Origin: Erwinia aphidicola
GTDB taxonomy: Bacteria; Pseudomonadota; Gammaproteobacteria; Enterobacterales; Enterobacteriaceae
Direction: 5' to 3'
DNA length: 64,000 nucleotides
NCBI RefSeq assembly: GCF_024169515.1
Contig: NZ_JAMKCQ010000001.1
Location: 2,418,001 to 2,482,000 of the forward strand
The notes under the pieces are model-generated. The model searched no databases and was not told the origin of the DNA. It worked only from the letters and a program-made list of their open reading frames with translations. Positions 51,858 through 59,783 of this stretch are shown one piece after another (within the stretch, counting starts at the first letter, position 1; each line of letters starts with the position of its first letter). Made by a program: the position numbers and the translations under genes.

Positions 51858-52247
51858 GTGACGGTGTTAATTGCCTGCTTTATATATTCAGCAGTTGCGT
51901 TGCTATTTATTTATGTTTTGATTTCACTGTATCGCAGAGATCTCAGGAACAAAAAAATCAAAAACGAAGTCTTGAGGGATGGGGTTGATACCACCGCGGT
52001 CATCACTCAGGTTGCCAGTCGCTCTGGCGGTAATTCAGGGTTTATCAATATCTCCATAGACTTTCGTTATCAAAACCAACGTGGTGAAGAGCTGCACGGG
52101 CAGTCACTGGCGGTGATCGACGCCATGGACAGCGCGAAATATCAAGCCGGGTAGCGCATCAACATTCGTTATGCCCGCACCGATGCACGAAAAACCCTTG
52201 TTGATATTCCCAATCCCCTAATGAAACGGAAAAACAGATCTTCCTAA
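51858..52247 (+). pseudogene. DUF3592-like array member interrupted by in-frame amber codon
   Basis: A GTG-started frame encodes 98 residues with a membrane helix (VLIACFIYSAVALLFIYVLI) and the domain DTTAVITQVASRSGGNSGFIN, then stops at TAG 52152-52154. The same frame continues for 30 more codons to TAA 52245-52247 (RINIRYARTDARKTLVDIP...). The total of about 129 codons equals its neighbours, and the stop falls where the protein at 50187 has Lys in VGGKLGVMY. The 5' half is AT-rich but the 3' half from about 52000 is GC-rich, as if two copies recombined. It is probably inactive, or shortened. Confidence 0.75.
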
Positions 52248-52258
52248 GGACGTATTCC

Positions 52259-54799
52259 ATGAAGATTATCAAACCGCTGCGCCTCAGCGTGCTAAATCGC
52301 CCCTTTCGCCTGCAGGGAAAAAACCATCTTGGCGTTACGGTGCTGGCGCTGGCGGATATGGGGCCAAAACCTCAGCTGCGCCCGGAAGCGGAACTGTGGC
52401 AGCTGGCGGCCAGCGAGTTGCAGACCAGCGGCGGAGTGCTGGATATGGCGATCCCCAAGGCCCGCGCCGAATTTCTGGCAACCGGCTTTGCCTATACCCA
52501 CCATCAGCAGGATAAAACCCTGTGCGCTGCGCGTATAGATGTCGAGTCGCGCAGCAAAACGCTCGCGATCTCCGGCGACCGAATCTGGTCCGGTTCACAC
52601 CCCACGCCACCGCGCCCGTTTGAGCAGATGCGCCTCGACTGGAGCCGTGCCTTTGGCGGCGAAGGCTATGCCGATAATCCGCACGGCATCGGCGCGCTGG
52701 AGGAAACTCAGGATGGCATCAAGTATCGCCGCCTGCCGAATATTGAGCCGCTGCACCCGCGCATCACCTCACCACGCCAGCAGCCGGAACCGGTCAGCTT
52801 TGGCCCGCTGGATATGCAGTGGCCGCGCCGCATGAAGCGTATGGGCAAGGCCTATGACGCCAGCTGGCTGCAGAACGAGTTTCCCGGCTTCGCGCGCGAT
52901 ATCGACTGGCGGGTATTTAACGCCGCCAGCCCCGACCAGTGGTGGGACGATCGCGACAGCCTGCCCGATGAGGCCGAGTGGCGCATCTGGAATATGCACC
53001 CGGAGAAGGCCCTGCAGCAGGGCAGGCTGCCGCCGTGGCAGGCACGCTGCTTTATCAATCGCCAGCGCGGCGATGAGCTGCTGTTTGAAGAGATCCCGCT
53101 GCGCGCCACCACCGTCTGGTTCTTCCCGCACCTGGAGCAGATGGTGCTGATGTGGCAGGGCAACCGGCGCATCAACGAAGATGACGCCGCCGACGTGCAG
53201 CAGCTGATGCCCGCGCTGGAAACCACCGGCGCCACCCGCTCGCTGAATCACTATCGCAAAGTGCTGGCGCAGCGGCTGGATAAAGAGAAGGGCGCGCTGT
53301 TTGCCTTCCGGGAAAAAGATCTGGTGCCGGAACATGCCATCGGACCCTGGCTGGACAGCGAAGTGCAGACCAGCGAAAGCCCGATGCAGAACAATATGAA
53401 AAATCGTGCCAGCCAGCTACGCGAACAGCACCGCGCAACGCTGGAGGCGCAAGGGGGCGATATCAGCACGCTGCTGGCTGAGGTGGAAGAGCCGGAGATG
53501 CCAAAGCTGGACGAGCTGCCCGAATTTATCGAGAAGATGGAGCGTAAAGCGGCAGAGATGCAGCAGCAGGCCGAAGCGCGCAAGCGGGAGATGGAAGCGA
53601 AATATCCCGATGCCGCCAGCCGCGATAACCTGCCGCGTGGCCCGGAGTCAATGCACCGCATGCAGGAGATGCTGCACCAGCATGGCGACAAGATGACGCA
53701 GAAGAAACTGCAGCAGAGCCGCGAGGCGATGCACCAGCTGTACCTGATGTCGGTGCAGAGCCAGCCGCCTGCGCGGCGCTTAACCGGCGATATCGCGCTG
53801 ATTATCCGCCAGCGTGCAGAACGCACCATGGCGCAGGGCGGTGACTTCAGCGGGCTGGATCTGACCGGGGCGGACTTCTCCGGGATGGATCTGCGCGGCG
53901 CTAATTTTCATCAAACCCTGCTGGAGTGCGCCGACCTCAGCGGCTGCCAGCTGGACGGTGCCAGCTTCACTGAAGCGATGCTGGCGCGTGCCAACCTGCA
54001 CAACGCTTCGCTGCGCGGCTGCGACCTGAGCAGCGCCAGCCTGGCGCTGGCGCAGTGCCAGAACAGCTGTTTCAGCGGTGCGAAGCTGAAAGAGACGCAG
54101 CTGGAGCAGGCGCTGCTCGACGGCTGTGATTTCAGCCACGCCACGCTGGAGAACCTGCTGCTGCGCGAAAGCGGCATCAGCGGCTGCGGTTTCCGGCAGG
54201 CCACCCTTGAGGGCTGCATCTTTATGGAGATGACGCTGGCGCAGCCCGACTTCAGTCAGGCAACGCTGCGCAAAACCACCTTTCTGAAATGTCAGCTGCA
54301 GGCAGCGCGCTTCAGCGGTGCAGATCTTGAGAGCTGCTCCTGGGTGGAGAGCAACGCCGACGGGGCGCGCTTTGACCAGGCGACGCTGACCACCTGCGCG
54401 CTGGCTGCGGAAAGCTCGCTGGCCGGAGCCGATTTCAGCAGCGCAACGCTGAAGCAGAGCAACCTGCGCCAGACCGCGCTAAACGGCGCACAGTTTACGC
54501 TGGCGAAGTTAGAGAACAGCGACCTCAGCGAAGCCAACTGCCAGGGGGCCAACTTTACGCGCGCCAACCTGGTTGGCAGCCTGTTTATGCGCACCGACTT
54601 CCGCCACGCCGATTTTAGCGATGCGAATCTGATGGGCGCCCTGATGCAGAAAACGCAGCTGGGCGGCGCCCGCTTCCACGGTGCTAACCTGTTCCGCGCC
54701 GATCTGTCGCAGTCATTCACTGATGATACCACCGCGCTGACAGGGGCCTTTATCAAGCGGGTCAAAACCCTGCCAAAGCGTGACGGAGAAGTGATATGA
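52259..54799 (+). CDS. DUF2169–pentapeptide-repeat fusion protein of the T6SS cargo module
   Basis: An 846-residue protein. Residues 1 to about 330 match DUF2169 (MKIIKPLRLSVLNRPFRLQG, WSRAFGGEGYADNPHGIG, GPLDMQWPRRMKRMGKAYD), a domain found beside VgrG and PAAR-like genes and proposed to act as a loading adaptor. A charged helical linker (about 380-510, Met/Gln/Glu-rich) follows. The last ~300 residues are pentapeptide repeats (FSGLDLTGADFSGMDLRGAN), predicted to fold as a right-handed quadrilateral beta-helix. AAGGA gives the ribosome site. It overlaps the next pentapeptide gene by 4 nt. Whether the repeat part is a tip scaffold or a toxin is unknown. Confidence 0.85.
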   Translation: MKIIKPLRLSVLNRPFRLQGKNHLGVTVLALADMGPKPQLRPEAELWQLAASELQTSGGVLDMAIPKARAEFLATGFAYTHHQQDKTLCAARIDVESRSKTLAISGDRIWSGSHPTPPRPFEQMRLDWSRAFGGEGYADNPHGIGALEETQDGIKYRRLPNIEPLHPRITSPRQQPEPVSFGPLDMQWPRRMKRMGKAYDASWLQNEFPGFARDIDWRVFNAASPDQWWDDRDSLPDEAEWRIWNMHPEKALQQGRLPPWQARCFINRQRGDELLFEEIPLRATTVWFFPHLEQMVLMWQGNRRINEDDAADVQQLMPALETTGATRSLNHYRKVLAQRLDKEKGALFAFREKDLVPEHAIGPWLDSEVQTSESPMQNNMKNRASQLREQHRATLEAQGGDISTLLAEVEEPEMPKLDELPEFIEKMERKAAEMQQQAEARKREMEAKYPDAASRDNLPRGPESMHRMQEMLHQHGDKMTQKKLQQSREAMHQLYLMSVQSQPPARRLTGDIALIIRQRAERTMAQGGDFSGLDLTGADFSGMDLRGANFHQTLLECADLSGCQLDGASFTEAMLARANLHNASLRGCDLSSASLALAQCQNSCFSGAKLKETQLEQALLDGCDFSHATLENLLLRESGISGCGFRQATLEGCIFMEMTLAQPDFSQATLRKTTFLKCQLQAARFSGADLESCSWVESNADGARFDQATLTTCALAAESSLAGADFSSATLKQSNLRQTALNGAQFTLAKLENSDLSEANCQGANFTRANLVGSLFMRTDFRHADFSDANLMGALMQKTQLGGARFHGANLFRADLSQSFTDDTTALTGAFIKRVKTLPKRDGEVI

Positions 54800-55857
54800 A
54801 CGCAGCCGAACTGCAGCAGAAGATCAAAGGCGGCGAACCGATCGGTGAGATCAATCTGGACGGCCTCGACCTCAGCGGCTGTGACCTCTCCGGCGGCATC
54901 TTGCAGGAGGTCTCACTGCAGGGGGCTAACCTGCGCGGCGCCAACCTGCATGAAACGGTGTTTACCGAGTGCCAGCTGGAGGGCGCAGATCTGACGGGTG
55001 CGACCCTGCAACAGACGGTGTTTAACCAGTGTGGCATGGCGCAGCTGCACACCAGCGACAGCGCGCTTAGCGAATGCGTGTTTAACCAGTGCGCGCTCAG
55101 CGGCAGTGACTTTGCGCGCAGCGTGCTGGATAAAACCCAGTTTATGCGCTGCGCGCTGGCGCACAGCCGCTTTAGCCAGTCGCGGCTTGAGCGCAGCACC
55201 TTTTTCGAATCCCCACTGACAGAAGCGCATTTCAACGGCTGCCGCTCCCTGCTGACCACCTTTTTTGGCATTGACCTGCGCAGCACCGATCTCAGCAGCA
55301 GTCAGTTTGAACGCGTGGTGTTCTTTAACTGCGACCAGCGCGGAAAAAGCTATGCGCAGCAGCAGTTTACTGGCTGCCAGTTTACCGACAATCAGCTGGA
55401 CGGTGCCAACTTCAACGGTGCCCAGCTGACGCAGTGCAACTTCAAAGGAGCCTCGCTGAAGCAGGCTCAGCTGCGCCAGGTGAATGCCAGCCAGGCGCTG
55501 TTTATGGCGGCGGACCTGAGCGGCGCGCAGTGCCAGCACAGCCTTTTTGACCAGGCGCTGTTTGTCGGGGCCACGCTAAGCGGGGCCGACTTCAGCCACA
55601 GCCGCCTGTTTCAGAGCATCCTGCAGCAGGTCACGGCCTGCCAGACGTCGTTCGCCCTGTGCGACCTGACCTACAGCGATTTTTCCGCCGCCGATTTACG
55701 CCAGGCGGATTTTCGCAGCGCCACATTTTCCCGTACCCGCCTGCACCGGGCACGCCAGGAGAATGCCCACTTTTCCGACCGTCAGGGCATTCTTGAATAT
55801 GATGAAGAGTTACTGGCTGCCGAAGCCTGGAGCATTGAGCGGCAGAGCCGCAGTTGA
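54796..55857 (+). CDS. Pentapeptide-repeat protein of the T6SS cargo module
   Basis: A 353-residue protein almost entirely made of pentapeptide repeats of the A(D/N)LxG/FxxCxL type, from about residue 18 (EINLDGLDLSGCDLSGG) to 325, broken near 140-190 by a less regular stretch (FFGIDLRSTDLSSSQFERVV). It should form a long beta-helix. Cys is frequent at repeat positions. It overlaps the DUF2169 fusion by 4 nt and leads into the DUF3540 gene, so the products probably work as one complex. Some pentapeptide proteins mimic DNA and bind gyrase, but nothing here shows that. Confidence 0.85.
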   Translation: MNAAELQQKIKGGEPIGEINLDGLDLSGCDLSGGILQEVSLQGANLRGANLHETVFTECQLEGADLTGATLQQTVFNQCGMAQLHTSDSALSECVFNQCALSGSDFARSVLDKTQFMRCALAHSRFSQSRLERSTFFESPLTEAHFNGCRSLLTTFFGIDLRSTDLSSSQFERVVFFNCDQRGKSYAQQQFTGCQFTDNQLDGANFNGAQLTQCNFKGASLKQAQLRQVNASQALFMAADLSGAQCQHSLFDQALFVGATLSGADFSHSRLFQSILQQVTACQTSFALCDLTYSDFSAADLRQADFRSATFSRTRLHRARQENAHFSDRQGILEYDEELLAAEAWSIERQSRS

Positions 55858-55866
55858 GGAGACATG

Positions 55867-56472
55867 ATGAACAATATCAATCACAAACTGGCGCAGGCGG
55901 TAACGCTGCCCGTGCAGGCTTCCGGCAGCGTCACCCACGTTTTTGCCGATGGCAGCCTGACCGTTGAGAGTGAGGGGCGCGGCTGGCACTGCCAGCGTGC
56001 GGTGAGCTGCGTGATAGCCCCACAGGTGGGGGATCGGGTGTTGATCACTCACGTCGATAACCAGATCTGGCTGCTGGCGGTGCTGGAGCGGGCCAATCCG
56101 CAGGCGGCGGAGCTGAGCGTGCCGGGCGACCTGCATATTCGCAGCAGCGGTGAGCTCAGACTGAGCAGCGCGGCGCTGCGCGTCACGGCTGACGAGGGCG
56201 ACTGCCATATTAGCGCGATGAACTACAGCGGCGACAAGCTCTCCGCGTGGGTCAGCCTGTCGCGCATCGTCGGCAAACGTGCCGAGTCCGTCTGGCAAAC
56301 GGTGAGCCAGATCAGCCACAACCTGCTGCGCACCACGCGCAACACCGAGCAGGTGCGCGCCGGGCAGCTGGATATCAAGGCTGAAGACTATGCGCGCCTG
56401 CATGCGCACAACACGGTGATCACCTCGAAAGCGATCACCAAAGTCGATTCTGAACAGATCCATATGGGCTAA
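55867..56472 (+). CDS. DUF3540 protein of the T6SS cargo module
   Basis: A 201-residue protein fitting DUF3540: an N-terminal OB-like part (SGSVTHVFADGSLTVESEGRG, then VGDRVLITHVDNQIWLLAVLER), a short strand repeat region (DLHIRSSGELRLSSAALRV) and a helical C-terminal part with VGKRAESVWQTVSQISHNLL. DUF3540 is repeatedly found with DUF2169 and DUF4150 in T6SS islands, and the OB-plus-strand layout suggests a shortened spike-like element. ATG 55867 is preferred over 55864 because the GAGGAG site is only 2 nt from the latter. Confidence 0.82.
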   Translation: MNNINHKLAQAVTLPVQASGSVTHVFADGSLTVESEGRGWHCQRAVSCVIAPQVGDRVLITHVDNQIWLLAVLERANPQAAELSVPGDLHIRSSGELRLSSAALRVTADEGDCHISAMNYSGDKLSAWVSLSRIVGKRAESVWQTVSQISHNLLRTTRNTEQVRAGQLDIKAEDYARLHAHNTVITSKAITKVDSEQIHMG

Positions 56473-56481
56473 GGAGCTTCT

Positions 56482-56874
56482 ATGTTTGCTAACTGCCAGC
56501 TGTTTGGCGTTGACCTCGCTTTTCCCGACGTCTGCCTGACGCCGATGCCGGTGCCGACGCCGGTTCCTTATCCGGATATCGCGCTGGGGCCGACGGCGAT
56601 CCCTAATGCGCTAAATATTCTGTTTATGGGCATGCCCGCGCACAACATGGCGACGGTGACGCCGCTGACCAATGGTGATAACCCCGGCGTGGCGACCGGC
56701 GTGGCTTCCGGCACGGTAATGGGGCCGTCGCGCCATCTGACCGGGGCCTTTACCGTGCTGCTGAAGGGCACCCCGGCCACGCGGCTGACCAGCGTTACCC
56801 TGCAAAACTCCACCAATGCTATTGGCATGCGTATTGTGCCCAGCCAGTTCAAGGTGCTGATGCTGGCGCCTTAA
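56482..56874 (+). CDS. DUF4150 PAAR-like T6SS tip protein
   Basis: A 130-residue PAAR-like protein. CLTPMPVPTPVPYPDIALG near the start, then NILFMGMPAHNMATVTPLTN, and GVASGTVMGPSRHLTGAF with LLKGTPATRLTS are the DUF4150 hallmarks, with His and Cys residues suited to metal binding. Such proteins cap the VgrG spike and carry cargo. Here no toxin domain is attached, so cargo would be a separate protein, plausibly the pentapeptide proteins. TAAGGAG is the ribosome site. It closes the DUF2169-pentapeptide-DUF3540 set. Confidence 0.9.
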   Translation: MFANCQLFGVDLAFPDVCLTPMPVPTPVPYPDIALGPTAIPNALNILFMGMPAHNMATVTPLTNGDNPGVATGVASGTVMGPSRHLTGAFTVLLKGTPATRLTSVTLQNSTNAIGMRIVPSQFKVLMLAP

Positions 56875-56937
56875 TTTGCTTCACAGGGTGTATGCCCGAT
56901 TCGCTGTTGTGCTGCTGACCCGGGGAAGGAGGGCAAT

Positions 56938-57396
56938 ATGGAAATTTTTCTCAGATGGGCTGGGGTGACGGTATTTACCCTGTTGTCCTGGCGATATCTT
57001 TGGAATGGACGGGATGAGTTTAGTGGAAAAGAGTGGGGGCTGACCCTACTGAAGATGGTGGGCCTGCTGGTCGGTTTCACTCTGGCAATGCTGATTTTAA
57101 GAGGATTACACGAGATCTGGCCGGTTATCGATCGGCGGCTCGCCGTCACGATCGTCGTGCCACCCTGCATGTCACTGTTAGCCATACAGATGAACAAAAT
57201 ATTGATAGCCGCCCTGCATACGATCTTCGCGCGAATCCTGCAGTTTCATCAAGTCCACAACACGGCGGAGAATTACCGCAAATTATCCTCATCCCGATAC
57301 GGCTCCGTCTCCGATCGGGTGTGGTTTATCAAATGGCTACTGACCTTTAATGTTGTGCTGATGCTTTACGGTATTTGGTTTGGCATCCATCCATGA
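56938..57396 (+). CDS. Unknown membrane protein between the PAAR-like gene and vgrG2
   Basis: I do not recognise this 152-residue protein. It has three or four hydrophobic segments: about 5-20 (WAGVTVFTLLSWRYLW), 35-55 (LLKMVGLLVGFTLAMLILRG), 70-90 and a final one near 130-150 (WFIKWLLTFNVVLMLYGIWF). A GGAAGGAGGGC ribosome site precedes ATG 56938. The first 60 bp downstream of the PAAR-like gene fit co-transcription. In the position after a tip module and before the next vgrG, an immunity protein acting in the inner membrane is the simplest guess; an effector is also possible. Confidence 0.65.
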   Translation: MEIFLRWAGVTVFTLLSWRYLWNGRDEFSGKEWGLTLLKMVGLLVGFTLAMLILRGLHEIWPVIDRRLAVTIVVPPCMSLLAIQMNKILIAALHTIFARILQFHQVHNTAENYRKLSSSRYGSVSDRVWFIKWLLTFNVVLMLYGIWFGIHP

Positions 57397-57417
57397 TTAC
57401 GAATCGGGAAGTTATCT

Positions 57418-58848
57418 ATGTTTGACCGTATTACCGCCACCACCCCCGCCGGAGACGGCACCCTGCAGTTCTGGAAGCTGGAGGGGATGGAAGTGGTCTC
57501 GCGCAGCTTTGAGCTGACCGTGACGCTGCTCAGCACCGACGCGCGCCTTGACCGCCGGGCGATGCTCGGCCAGCCGATCACGCTGACCATTCCCACCACC
57601 GCGCTGGCCGCCGCGCCGCGCTACCTCAACGGCAAAATCACCTCGGTGAAGGTGCACAGCGCCGACCTGAACGGTACGCGCTACGCGGTGTATACCCTGG
57701 TGATGGAGTCCGACCTGTGGCCGCTGAAGCGCGACCGCAACCAGCGCATCTTCCAGAACCAGCGCCTGCCGGACATCATTAAAACCGTGCTCGGCGAGTA
57801 CGGGGTCAACGTGGAGGACAGGCTGGCGGGCGACTACCGCACGTGGGAGTACTGCGTGCAGTACCAGGAGAGCAGCTACGACTTTATCTCGCGCCTGATG
57901 GAGCTGGAGGGGATCTACTTCTTCTTCCGCCACGACGCGGAGCAGCACACGCTGGTGATGTTCGACGCGCCGCAGCAGCACCAGCCGTTCGCCGGGTATG
58001 AGGCGATCCCCTATCACGCCACCGCCTCCGGCGGCTCGACGGATGAAGAGGGGATTGGCGCATGGTCGATAGCCGAGCGGGTCACGCCGGGCATCTACAG
58101 CCTGGACGACTACGACTTCCGCAAGCCGAACGCGTGGATGTTCCAGGCGCGGCAGAACCCGTCGTCGCCGCAGCCGGGTAAGATTGACTACTACGAGTGG
58201 CCGGGGCGCTTTGTTGAGCACAGCCACGGCGAGTTCTACGCGCGCATCCGCCAGGAGGAGTGGCAGGCGGAGCACCAGCGCATCGACGCCAAAGCGACCT
58301 CGACCGGCATCGTGCCGGGCTGCACCTTTACGCTGAGCAACCCGCCGTTCGCCAGCGACGCCGACGACTACCTGATCCTCAGCGCGCTGTACCACTTTGA
58401 AGAGAACAGCTACGCGTCCGGCGGGGGCGAGAGCAACCACACGGTGTGGCTGACGGTGATCCCGTCCAGTACGCAGTTCCGCTCGGCGCAGCGCACCGCG
58501 TGGCCGCGCACCCACGGTCCGCAGACGGCGAAGGTGGTGGGGCCGCAGGGTGAATCAATCTGGACCGACAAATATGGCCGGGTGAAGGTGAAGTTTCACT
58601 GGGACCGTCACGCGAAGGGCGACGACACCAGCTCGTGCTGGGTGCGCGTGTCGAGCGCGTGGGCGGGCCAGGGTTTCGGCGGGGTGCAGATCCCGCGCGT
58701 TAATGACGAGGTGGTGATCGACTTTATCAACGGCGACCCGGACCGGCCGATTATCACCGGGCGCGTTTACAACGAAGCCAGCATGCCGCCGTGGGCGCTG
58801 CCCGCCGCCGCCACGCAGATGGGCTTTATGAGCCGCTCAAAAGACGGT
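57418..58848 (+). repeat. Direct repeat, copy 2 (vgrG 5' part)
   Basis: Second copy of the ~1.4 kb shared with 47770-49200. Codon-level differences are mostly silent, for example at 58278-58283 and 58409-58416. Past about 58850 the two genes are unrelated. Confidence 0.9.
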
Positions 58849-59349
58849 ACCCCGGATAACGCCAACGCCCTGCGTTTTGAAGATAAAGCGGGTGAGGAGC
58901 AGCTGTGGGTGCAGGCCGAGCGCAATATGGACACCACCGTTAAAAATGATGAGACGCGCTCGGTTGGCGGTAACCAGACGCTGGCGGTGGCAAAAAGCTT
59001 TGACGGCAAGGTGAGTGGACTCTACAACCATGCCACCCAGCTGAACCGCAGCGAGCTGGTGGGCGGCGATTACAGCCTTGATAGCCAGGGCGCGATCCTG
59101 CTCTCTTCAGGTCAGGGCATTCGCCTGCTGAGCGGCGACAGCATGCTGATCCTCGACCCGAACGGCACTATCTCGCTGCAGTGCCTTAACTTCCAGATAA
59201 ATGCCTCGCAGCAGGGCGAGATCAATACCGGCGGTACGCTGGATCTCAACGTCAAGCAACCCGCGCAGGCCGCCCCGCAGCAGCCAACCCCGGCGGATAT
59301 CACCGCCAAAGTGAAGGATGCCTTTAACAACTCAGGGAGCAACTCATGA
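57418..59349 (+). CDS. vgrG: T6SS spike protein VgrG2
   Basis: A 643-residue VgrG of the usual length. The hub (1-~380) and OB-fold domain are nearly identical to VgrG1. Its own C-terminal part stays GC-rich and shows the regular DUF2345-like spike (VKNDETRSVGGNQTLAVAKSF, ILLSSGQGIRLLSGDSML) and a Pro/Gln-rich end. It should be the dedicated spike for the PAAR-Rhs protein encoded two genes on. The stop overlaps the chaperone gene by 4 nt (ATGA), coupling spike, chaperone and toxin production. Confidence 0.96.
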   Translation: MFDRITATTPAGDGTLQFWKLEGMEVVSRSFELTVTLLSTDARLDRRAMLGQPITLTIPTTALAAAPRYLNGKITSVKVHSADLNGTRYAVYTLVMESDLWPLKRDRNQRIFQNQRLPDIIKTVLGEYGVNVEDRLAGDYRTWEYCVQYQESSYDFISRLMELEGIYFFFRHDAEQHTLVMFDAPQQHQPFAGYEAIPYHATASGGSTDEEGIGAWSIAERVTPGIYSLDDYDFRKPNAWMFQARQNPSSPQPGKIDYYEWPGRFVEHSHGEFYARIRQEEWQAEHQRIDAKATSTGIVPGCTFTLSNPPFASDADDYLILSALYHFEENSYASGGGESNHTVWLTVIPSSTQFRSAQRTAWPRTHGPQTAKVVGPQGESIWTDKYGRVKVKFHWDRHAKGDDTSSCWVRVSSAWAGQGFGGVQIPRVNDEVVIDFINGDPDRPIITGRVYNEASMPPWALPAAATQMGFMSRSKDGTPDNANALRFEDKAGEEQLWVQAERNMDTTVKNDETRSVGGNQTLAVAKSFDGKVSGLYNHATQLNRSELVGGDYSLDSQGAILLSSGQGIRLLSGDSMLILDPNGTISLQCLNFQINASQQGEINTGGTLDLNVKQPAQAAPQQPTPADITAKVKDAFNNSGSNS

Positions 59350-59780
59350 GCCAGCCAGTCGAATATCACCTGTCGGAAGGCACCCTGACGCTGCCGGAAG
59401 TGGCGCAGGATCAGAGCGTGACCATTCTGCGCCTGCCAGCAAGCCGCGCCACGCTGGTGCTGACGCGCGCGTGGGAGGTGAAAGCGGGCGACGAGCAGGC
59501 TTTTATCGACCAGCAGATTGCCAAAGTTAAGCGAGATATGAAGAAGTTCTCCGGCGATGAGCCGCAGGAGAGCCATTTCGGGCCACTGCCCGCCCGTGAA
59601 ATCACTATGCGCTTTGAGACGCAGGGCGTGCGCGTGGCGCAAAAACTGCTGGTGGCCATGCTGCCTACGCATCTGCTGGCGGTGACGTTTAGCTGCAGCG
59701 GCGAGTTCGATGCGGCGGCGCTGGCCGTCTGGGAGGGGATCCGTCAGGGATTCACTCCGTTGCCGGGCGGGGAGGCGTAA
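59346..59780 (+). CDS. EagR-type effector chaperone (DcrB/DUF1795 family)
   Basis: A 144-residue DcrB/DUF1795 protein without a signal peptide: PVEYHLSEGTLTLPEV at the start, ITMRFETQGVRVAQKLLVAM in the middle and LAVTFSCSGEFDAA towards the end. Proteins of this type (EagR) bind the N-terminal membrane helices of PAAR-Rhs effectors and keep them soluble until they are loaded on VgrG. The gene sits between vgrG2 (4-nt overlap) and rhs (3-nt gap), the standard arrangement, and the Rhs protein has the matching N-terminal helices. Confidence 0.93.
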   Translation: MSQPVEYHLSEGTLTLPEVAQDQSVTILRLPASRATLVLTRAWEVKAGDEQAFIDQQIAKVKRDMKKFSGDEPQESHFGPLPAREITMRFETQGVRVAQKLLVAMLPTHLLAVTFSCSGEFDAAALAVWEGIRQGFTPLPGGEA

Positions 59781-59783
59781 GCG

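Noticed and set aside
53800..55800. Pentapeptide repeats as a Qnr-type quinolone resistance protein.
   Set aside because: The proteins are much longer than Qnr, one is fused to DUF2169, and both sit within a T6SS module; resistance function is not supported.
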